Of a stretch of 11,753 bases of DNA, positions 7,473-11,753 are shown one piece after another (positions within the stretch are counted from its first letter, which is position 1; every line of letters begins with the position of its first letter). Location: positions 1-11,753 of the forward strand of contig CAAGAT010000048.1 in NCBI GenBank assembly GCA_900767875.1. The letters run 5' to 3'. This DNA comes from an uncultured Sutterella sp. (GTDB taxonomy: Bacteria; Pseudomonadota; Gammaproteobacteria; Burkholderiales; Burkholderiaceae_F). Position numbers and translations under genes: made by a program. The notes beneath the pieces are model-generated. The model was not told the DNA's origin. It saw nothing but the letters and a program-made list of their open reading frames with translations, and did not search any database.

Positions 7473-8378
7473 TCAGTCATCGGCCGAAATCATCGTGCCG
7501 ACGCCCTGCGGCGTCAGAATTTCCAGCAGCAGGCAGTGGTTGACGCGCCCGTCGATGATGTGCACGCTACGCACGCCGTTGCGCGCGGCCTGCAGCGCCG
7601 AGGACAGCTTGGGCAGCATGCCGCCCGAAATCGTGCCGTCCTTAAAGAGCGCGTCGATGCCCGAGGCGGTCAGGCCGCTCAAAAGGTTCCCCTCCCGATC
7701 GAGCACGCCCGGGGTGTTGGTGAGCATCACGAGCTTTTCGGCCTTGAGCGTTTCGGCCATCTTCCCGGCCACGACGTCGGCGTTGATGTTGTAGGCCAGA
7801 CCGTCCTCACCCATGCCGATCGGGCTGATGACCGGAATGAAGTGATCCTGCTCGAGCGCCTGCACGAGCGAGGGGTTGATTTCCTCAATCAAGCCCACCT
7901 GGCCGATGTCGTGATAAACGTTGGGATCGTTCGTGTCCTGCAGCTTCATGCGGCGCGCCTTGATGAGGCTGCCGTCCTTGCCGTTCAGGCCCACGGCGTG
8001 ACCGCCGAAGGAGTTGATCATCTGCACCAGGTCGCCCTGCACCTCACCGCACAGCACCCATTCGACCACTTCCATCGTTTCCGGATCGGTCACACGCATG
8101 CCCTGCACGAATTCACTCACCTTGCCGACGCGATTGAGGGCGCTGTTGATCTGCGGGCCGCCCCCGTGCACGACCACCGGGTTCATGCCGACGAGCTTAA
8201 GAAGCACCACGTCGCGCGCAAAGGCGCGCTGCAGCTTCGGATCGGTCATGGCGTTGCCGCCGTACTTGATCACGATCGTCTTGCCGTGAAACCGTTGAAT
8301 GTAGGGAAGCGCCTCGGAAAGCACTTCGGCCTTGAGCGAAGCGGGCACCAATTTGGTGTTGGGAACGGAAGTCTGCAT
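7473..8378 (-). CDS. argB: Acetylglutamate kinase
   Basis: A 301-residue amino-acid-kinase-fold enzyme. It phosphorylates N-acetyl-L-glutamate with ATP, the second step of arginine synthesis, in the cytoplasm. Visible signatures: K38 in VIKYGGNAM (phosphate binding), HGGGP (71-75, acetylglutamate), GMRVTD (93-98), NINAD (197-201), LTNTPGV (219-225) and GGMLPK (252-257, catalytic Lys). The ~30 residues before the kinase core are the N-terminal helix found in hexameric, arginine-inhibited enzymes (Pseudomonas, Thermotoga), so feedback inhibition by arginine is likely. The ATG at 8378 follows AGGA at a longish 12-base spacing. It heads the argB-HAD-sppA run, separated from hslU by a terminator, so it needs its own promoter in the 8379-8633 gap. 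Confidence 0.97.
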   Translation of the reverse strand: MQTSVPNTKLVPASLKAEVLSEALPYIQRFHGKTIVIKYGGNAMTDPKLQRAFARDVVLLKLVGMNPVVVHGGGPQINSALNRVGKVSEFVQGMRVTDPETMEVVEWVLCGEVQGDLVQMINSFGGHAVGLNGKDGSLIKARRMKLQDTNDPNVYHDIGQVGLIEEINPSLVQALEQDHFIPVISPIGMGEDGLAYNINADVVAGKMAETLKAEKLVMLTNTPGVLDREGNLLSGLTASGIDALFKDGTISGGMLPKLSSALQAARNGVRSVHIIDGRVNHCLLLEILTPQGVGTMISADD

Positions 8379-8633
8379 TTGTTGTGGATTTCCTAGAAGT
8401 CAGCAGATGACATCCGGCCGGAAAACGAGTCCCGCGCCTTGCGCCGCCGCGAGGGTTGATGCGGGCAAAACCAACGGCTCTTACCGGTCACTCGGCCGCC
8501 CGAAGACGCGCCTTGAGCGAGCATCTTACTTATTTTTTAAGCTACATTGACGGCTGAGCGGCCAAAGTTTGCCGCCAATGCGCTTATCCGTTGAATATAA
8601 AGATTTGTTCACCGCACGGGCAAAGCCCCTTGC
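8379..8633. other. Intergenic region upstream of argB
   Basis: This holds the argB promoter by position. AT-rich patches at 8521-8537 and 8590-8608 are the likeliest sites, but no clear -35/-10 pair is visible. A near-perfect hairpin, GCGGCCAAA with TTTGCCGC (one bulged base), lies at about 8561-8578. A TGAA...TTCA stretch near 8592-8611 only loosely resembles an arginine-repressor box. No gene seen. Confidence 0.5.
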
Positions 8634-8659
8634 AAAAACGGAGCCCGAAGGCTCCGTTT
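8634..8659 (-). terminator. Intrinsic terminator of the hslVU transcript
   Basis: Ten-bp stem AAACGGAGCC / GGCTCCGTTT with a four-base loop that reads TTCG on the minus strand (a stable tetraloop), followed by a run of T's. It lies 22 bases after the hslU stop and separates hslU from argB. Confidence 0.92.
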
Positions 8660-8680
8660 GATCAGTTCCGGCGGTGCTCT

Positions 8681-10030
8681 TTACAGAACGTAGCGGGACA
8701 AATCCTCGTTGCCCGCGAGCTCGTCGAGGCGCTCACGCACGTAGGCTTCGTCGATCGTCACTTCCATCGAGCCGCGGCAGCCCGCCTCAAAGCTGACTTC
8801 CTCGAGCAGCTTTTCCATGACGGTGTAAAGGCGGCGCGCGCCAATGTTTTCCGTGCGCTCGTTGACCTCATAGGCGTAGTGGGCGATCGCCTTGACCGCC
8901 TCGGGCGTAAAGGTGAGCTTGGCGCCGTCGGCCCCGAGCAACGCTTCGTACTGCTTGACCACGGAGGCGTCGGTCTGCATGAGAATGCGTTCGAAGTCCT
9001 CTTCGGTCAGGCTCTTGAGCTCGACGCGGATGGGCAGACGGCCCTGCAGTTCGGGCACCAGATCCGAGGGTTTGGACAGGTGAAAGGCTCCTGAGCAGAT
9101 AAAGAGCACGTGATCGGTGCGCACCCAGCCGTACTTGGTCTTGACGGAGGTGCCTTCGATCAGCGGCAGCAGGTCGCGCTGCACGCCTTCGCGCGAGACG
9201 TCGGCCGAGCCCTGGCGGGCGGCGCCGCCGGCGATCTTGTCGATTTCGTCGATAAAGACGATGCCGTTGTTTTCCACGCTTTCGATGGCGCGGCGCGTCA
9301 GATCCTCATGGTCGATGAGCTTGCCGGCCTCTTCGTCGGTATACACCTCCATGGCCTCGCGGATCTTCATGCGCTTTTTCTCGCGGCGCGAGGCGTTGAC
9401 CTTGTCAAAGACGCTCTGCAGCTGATTTTCCAGATCGTCCATGCCTTCGGGCCCGATCATGTTGAAGACGGGCGCGGTGCTCGCCACGTCGGCTTCGACC
9501 GTCTTGTCGTCGAGGCGCCCGGCGCGCAGATCCTCACGGAAACGACGGCGGGCGGTCGACTCGACGGGCGCCGGGGCGCTTTGCCCCTCGACCGGCGCGG
9601 GCGGGGGCAGCAACAGATCGAGCACGCGCTCTTCGGCCAGTTCCCGTGCGCGCGTCATCACGCGCTTTTTCTGCTGCGCTTCCACCAGCTTGATGCCTTC
9701 CTGCATCAGGTCGCGCACGATCGACTCGACGTTGCGGCCCACGTAGCCCACTTCGGTGAACTTCGTGGCTTCGGTCTTGACGAAGGGCGCGTCGGTGAGT
9801 TTGGCCAGGCGACGGGCGATTTCGGTCTTACCCACGCCCGTGGGCCCGATCATGAGAATGTTCTTGGGGGTGATTTCCGAGTGCAGCGGTTCGGGCACGC
9901 GGCTGCGGCGCCAGCGGTTGCGCAGAGCCACGGCCACGGCGCGCTTGGCCTCGTGCTGGCCGACGATGTACTTGTCGAGTTCGCTCACGATTTCTCGAGG
10001 CGTGAGCATGGAGCGGTCGGTTTCGTTCAT
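8681..10030 (-). CDS. hslU: ATP-dependent protease ATPase subunit HslU (ClpY)
   Basis: A 449-residue AAA+ unfoldase (E. coli 443) that recognises, unfolds and feeds substrates into the HslV peptidase in the cytoplasm. N-terminal LTPREIVSELDKYIVGQ is the family opening. Walker A is GPTGVGKT (K68), the pore loop GYVG is at 95-98, the variable I-domain spans about 110-230, Walker B is IVFIDEID (D261-E262), the arginine finger is R331 in LQGRLPIRVEL, and sensor 2 is GARRL near 397-401. The C-terminus ends NEDLSRYVL, the tail that inserts into HslV to activate it. I chose the ATG at 10030: an upstream start would overlap hslV and add 61 residues unlike HslU. The hslV stop lies 34 bases upstream, so the two form one operon. 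The ribosome site is weak. Confidence 0.97.
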   Translation of the reverse strand: MNETDRSMLTPREIVSELDKYIVGQHEAKRAVAVALRNRWRRSRVPEPLHSEITPKNILMIGPTGVGKTEIARRLAKLTDAPFVKTEATKFTEVGYVGRNVESIVRDLMQEGIKLVEAQQKKRVMTRARELAEERVLDLLLPPPAPVEGQSAPAPVESTARRRFREDLRAGRLDDKTVEADVASTAPVFNMIGPEGMDDLENQLQSVFDKVNASRREKKRMKIREAMEVYTDEEAGKLIDHEDLTRRAIESVENNGIVFIDEIDKIAGGAARQGSADVSREGVQRDLLPLIEGTSVKTKYGWVRTDHVLFICSGAFHLSKPSDLVPELQGRLPIRVELKSLTEEDFERILMQTDASVVKQYEALLGADGAKLTFTPEAVKAIAHYAYEVNERTENIGARRLYTVMEKLLEEVSFEAGCRGSMEVTIDEAYVRERLDELAGNEDLSRYVL

Positions 10031-10064
10031 AGCGTTCGATTCGATGCGATCGGGAAGCGGGCCA

Positions 10065-10604
10065 TCAGGCCTTGAGCGTCTCGATCGTCTGATTGCGGTT
10101 GGTGTAGATGCAGATGTCGCCGGCGATGTCCAGGGCCGCCTTGACGATGGCCTGCGAGTCCATCTGCGTGTGTTCCTTGAGGGCGCGGGCGGCCGACAGG
10201 GCGTAGTTGCCACCCGAGCCGATGGCCGCGATGCCGCCTTCGGGCTCGATGACGTCGCCGTTGCCCGACAAAACGAGCGTGGCGTCCTTGTCGGCCACGA
10301 TCATCATCGCCTCAAGGTGGCGCAACATGCGGTCGGTGCGCCAGAGCTTAGCCAGTTCCACGGCCGCGCGCATCAGGTTGCCCGAATGCTTTTCGAGTTC
10401 GCCCTCAAAACGCTCCACGAGCGTGAAGGCGTCGGCCGTGGCGCCGGCAAAACCCACGAGAATGCGGTCGTGATAAATGCGGCGCACCTTGCGGGCGGTG
10501 GCCTTGAAAACGACGTTGCCCAGAGTGACCTGGCCGTCGCCGCCCATCGTCACCGTGTCGCCGCAGCGCACGCACACAATGGTCGTTCCGTGAAACTGTT
10601 CCAT
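10065..10604 (-). CDS. hslV: ATP-dependent protease peptidase subunit HslV (ClpQ)
   Basis: A 179-residue proteasome-beta-type threonine peptidase that forms a double-hexamer chamber with HslU caps and removes misfolded or regulatory proteins. The start MEQFHG is a propeptide whose removal exposes the catalytic T7 (TTIV), as in other Burkholderiales; E. coli removes only Met. GGDGQVTLGN, ARKVRRIY and AGATADAF follow, with GNGDVIEPEGGIAAIGSGG and GDICIYTN near the end. The ATG at 10604 has GAGGA seven bases upstream; an upstream TTG frame extension is unlike HslV and is rejected. Two intrinsic terminators lie directly upstream, the nearer one leaving only about 30 bases before the ATG, so how transcription enters the gene is unclear. 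Confidence 0.97.
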   Translation of the reverse strand: MEQFHGTTIVCVRCGDTVTMGGDGQVTLGNVVFKATARKVRRIYHDRILVGFAGATADAFTLVERFEGELEKHSGNLMRAAVELAKLWRTDRMLRHLEAMMIVADKDATLVLSGNGDVIEPEGGIAAIGSGGNYALSAARALKEHTQMDSQAIVKAALDIAGDICIYTNRNQTIETLKA

Positions 10605-10634
10605 GCGGGGATCCTCACCAAAAAACTGAGGTTC

Positions 10635-10666
10635 AAAAAAAGAAAGCCTCCGATTGTGTCGGAAGC
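10635..10666 (-). terminator. Intrinsic terminator or attenuator just before hslV
   Basis: On the minus strand GCTTCCGA and TCGGAGGC pair (one G-U pair) around the loop CACAA; the stem can extend by an A-U and a G-U pair. It is followed directly by TTTCTTTTTTT. Arms are 10659-10666 and 10646-10653, with the T-run at 10635-10645. It lies between dksA and hslV and ends about 30 bases before the hslV ATG. Confidence 0.8.
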
Positions 10667-10671
10667 CTAGC

Positions 10672-10701
10672 AAAAAGGGAAGGAAAAACCCTCCCCTTTT
10701 T
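10672..10701. terminator. Intrinsic terminator after dksA
   Basis: A 12-position stem pairs 10672-10683 (AAAAAGGGAAGG) with 10690-10701 (CCTCCCCTTTTT), with one A-C mismatch and a six-base loop. A5 and T5 runs on either side let it work in both directions; on the minus strand it would end the dksA message. Confidence 0.75.
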
Positions 10702-10707
10702 ACGTTT

Positions 10708-10768
10708 GGGCGCGACTTTTACGCGCCCGCCGCACATTTGGCCGGCATCGGACGGCGCCGATGCCGGC
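10708..10768. repeat. Two GC-rich hairpins between dksA and hslV
   Basis: Hairpin A: GGGCGCG (10708-10714) with CGCGCCC (10722-10728), seven-base loop. Hairpin B: GCCGGCATCG (10741-10750) with CGATGCCGGC (10759-10768), a perfect 10-bp stem just after the dksA stop. Neither has a T-run, so they look like mRNA 3'-end stabilisers or dispersed palindromes rather than terminators. Confidence 0.6.
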
Positions 10769-10778
10769 ATGTCCGTCA

Positions 10779-11198
10779 TCAGTCGCCGAACATCTTCTGC
10801 TTGATCTCGCGGCGCTCCTGCGCTTCGAGCGAGAGCGTGGCGGTGGGACGAGCCAGCAGACGGCGCACGCCGATGGGCTCACCCGTTTCTTCGCAATAGC
10901 CGTAGTCGCCTTCGTCGATGCGCTTGATCGCGGCCTGCACCTTCTTGAGAAGCTTGCGTTCGCGGTCGCGCGTACGCAGTTCCAGAGCGTGCTCTTCTTC
11001 GATCGTGGCGCGGTCGAGCGGATCGGGCACGACGGTCGATTCGCGCAGGTTTTCGGTGGTCTGGCCGGCGTTGTGACGCAGTTCGGCCTCCATCTTCACC
11101 AGGCGGTCACGGAAAAACGCAAGCTGCGCTTCGTTCATGTAATCCGCCTCGGGCATTGCCAACAGCTCTTGTTCGGTCATGATTTTATTTGTTGCCAT
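10779..11198 (-). CDS. dksA: RNA polymerase-binding transcription factor DksA
   Basis: A 139-residue protein (E. coli 151) that inserts a coiled coil into the RNA polymerase secondary channel and, with ppGpp, represses rRNA promoters and activates amino-acid promoters. The YMNEAQLAFFR opening, the coiled coil and its acidic tip (VPDPLDRATIEEE, keeping both key Asp residues) are present. ELRTRDRERKLLKK and DYGYCEETGEPIGVRRLLARPTATLSLEAQERREIKQK complete the fold. Of the four zinc-ligand cysteines of E. coli DksA only the first remains (the others are T, S and A), as is usual in alpha- and betaproteobacterial DksA. ATG at 11198 gives MATNKIMTEQELL; the ATG at 11180 is an alternative, and neither has a strong ribosome site. 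The next genes on the same strand are hslVU. Confidence 0.95.
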   Translation of the reverse strand: MATNKIMTEQELLAMPEADYMNEAQLAFFRDRLVKMEAELRHNAGQTTENLRESTVVPDPLDRATIEEEHALELRTRDRERKLLKKVQAAIKRIDEGDYGYCEETGEPIGVRRLLARPTATLSLEAQERREIKQKMFGD

Positions 11199-11226
11199 AC
11201 AGCTATTTAGGACGCGTTTAACGAAG

Positions 11227-11261
11227 TCTTCGGACGGCCCAAACTCCCGGCCGTCCGAGGG
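11227..11261 (-). promoter_or_regulatory. Stable hairpin in the dksA leader
   Basis: CGGACGGCC (11231-11239) and GGCCGTCCG (11249-11257) form a perfect 9-bp GC stem with a nine-base loop, extendable to about 12 bp with wobbles. It lies 32 bases upstream of the dksA ATG. There is no T-run, so it is not a terminator. A short alternative stem (CGAAG/CTTCG, 11222-11232) overlaps one arm, so two folds compete. Function unknown; a leader control element is possible. Confidence 0.45.
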
Positions 11262-11313
11262 TTCTGTCGACTTCACAAACGACAGGACTTTTCAAAGGCG
11301 CACACAATAGCAC

Positions 11314-11347
11314 AAAACCTTGAATTCTTTACGCTTTCAAAGGTTTT
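11314..11347. terminator. Weak AT-rich terminator-like hairpin
   Basis: AAAACCTTGAA (11314-11324) pairs with TTCAAAGGTTTT (11336-11347, one bulged A) around an 11-base loop, with T-runs after both arms. It could end transcripts from either side. Because it lies upstream of dksA, it may instead be part of that gene's control region. Confidence 0.35.
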
Positions 11348-11557
11348 TTACTTGTAACGTTTTTCCTAGCCTGCTTTTTGCAGGTACCCCGTAAATCTAC
11401 CTCCGCCGTGGCGACTTTTGTCCCCGGCGGACGGGTTAAGGGGTGAGTCACTCAAAAAGGTCACACAAACCGGGGAATTATGTAAGCACCCTATCGCTTT
11501 GAACGCCCTCTGAAAGGCTCGTCTATCGTCGTGGTATCAACAACCACTTCGAGAGAT

Positions 11558-11753
11558 GTTGAGGGACACCTAAATTGACCCTGTTTAGGACAACTTAAAC
11601 TGACCCACCAACAGTGGGGGTTTCTAGCTTTTTGCGGACTCGAAGAGCCTCGGAAAACCGGCTCTTCGTGCGCATATGTGTGGCTAACTACCCCGGACTT
11701 TGGTATAGATTCCGGGGGCGATTAGGAAACGGTGACCGAAGCGAGCCGACGGC
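11558..11753. mobile_element. Possible insertion-sequence end (IS21-like), partial
   Basis: Two direct copies of a motif, ACCTAAATTGACCC (11568-11581) and ACTTAAACTGACCC (11593-11606), match at 12 of 14 bases and lie 25 bases apart. Repeated terminal motifs of this kind are typical of IS21-family ends, and a TG dinucleotide (11559) could mark the tip. Hairpins follow at 11604-11618, 11641-11668 (perfect 9-bp CGAAGAGCC/GGCTCTTCG) and 11691-11717 (7 bp). A frame is open from about 11600 to the window end, and a GTG at 11732 follows AGGAAAC, but too little is visible to call a transposase. The assignment rests on resemblance only. Confidence 0.33.

Larger units (their letters stand above)
11199..11557. 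other. dksA upstream region with several hairpins, no gene
   Basis: No coding potential is apparent. Besides the dksA leader hairpin (described separately), it holds an AT-rich imperfect stem (11314-11347), a CCTGC-T5-GCAGG hairpin (11370-11384) and a nested structure at 11386-11444. In the nested structure ACCCC/GGGGT enclose a perfect TCCGCCG (11402-11408) / CGGCGGA (11425-11431) stem. The dksA promoter must lie here; AT-rich stretches at 11290-11365 are the best candidates, but I cannot fix the boxes. Confidence 0.5.

Noticed and set aside
4896..8396. Long plus-strand frames (411 and 740 codons) across sppA, HAD and argB
   Set aside because: They are rich in H, R, G and A with no domain or ribosome site, and lie opposite well-supported genes; antisense shadows.
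8592..8611. Arginine-repressor box before argB
   Set aside because: It has TGAAT and TTCA halves, but the spacing and the centre do not fit the 18-bp ARG box and no second copy is adjacent.
9110..10075. 321-codon plus-strand frame opposite hslU
   Set aside because: Antisense shadow of hslU; composition is biased and there are no motifs.
10031..10213. Upstream extension of hslU by 61 codons
   Set aside because: It overlaps the hslV coding region in another frame and is unlike any HslU N-terminus; the ATG at 10030 starts the family sequence.
10861..10899. Loss of zinc-finger cysteines in DksA as a defect
   Set aside because: The C/T/S/A pattern is the usual form in alpha- and betaproteobacterial DksA, so it is not a mutation.
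11660..11753. Group II intron 5' end (GTGCG at 11668) or other catalytic RNA
   Set aside because: A five-base GTGCG match is not evidence, and no domain V or reverse-transcriptase sequence is visible within the window.
1..11753. CRISPR arrays, tRNA or rRNA genes
   Set aside because: No regularly spaced repeats, no cloverleaf-like sequence and no rRNA signature were seen on either strand.

Overview
The window is a GC-rich proteobacterial chromosome segment. The order dksA - hslV - hslU, with argB and a HAD pyrimidine-nucleotidase-like gene next to it, is typical of Burkholderiales (Betaproteobacteria). The zinc-ligand-poor DksA and the HslV propeptide MEQFHG-T agree with this. A Tat-exported molybdopterin oxidoreductase resembling those expanded in anaerobic gut bacteria suggests a Sutterellaceae-like gut organism. 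The family-level placement is inference, not proof.

Layout. (1) 1-916 is a scar. The 3' part of a LysR-type regulator gene (+) runs from the window edge into the 5' part of a convergent Tat/molybdopterin oxidoreductase gene (-). Both lose their ends near 356-361. The oxidoreductase fragment also carries an in-frame TGA exactly where the third Cys of its [4Fe-4S] motif should be. (2) 917-1353 is AT-rich, without genes. (3) 1354-4804 (+) is an accessory-looking pair: a 991-residue PLD-nuclease / SF2-helicase / DUF3427 protein followed by a MutT-like Nudix hydrolase. It ends at a 20-bp bidirectional terminator shared with the convergent operon. (4) 4875-8378 (-) is argB, then a HAD phosphatase, then a long-form SppA peptidase. 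(5) 8681-11198 (-) is dksA, then hslV and hslU (the HslUV ATP-dependent protease), with two tandem intrinsic terminators between dksA and hslV. (6) 11199-11753 has no recognised gene. It holds several strong hairpins upstream of dksA and, at the far end, a sequence with direct repeats that resembles the end of an IS21-type element.

Function. The minus-strand genes are housekeeping: stringent response and rRNA control (DksA), cytoplasmic protein quality control (HslUV), arginine biosynthesis (ArgB), nucleotide or phosphate-ester turnover (HAD) and membrane-associated peptide turnover (SppA). The helicase/Nudix pair looks like an acquired nucleic-acid processing or defence-type module placed between the housekeeping block and the oxidoreductase scar. 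The points most worth following are the TGA-for-Cys codon, the helicase/Nudix pair and the terminator-dense leader of hslV.
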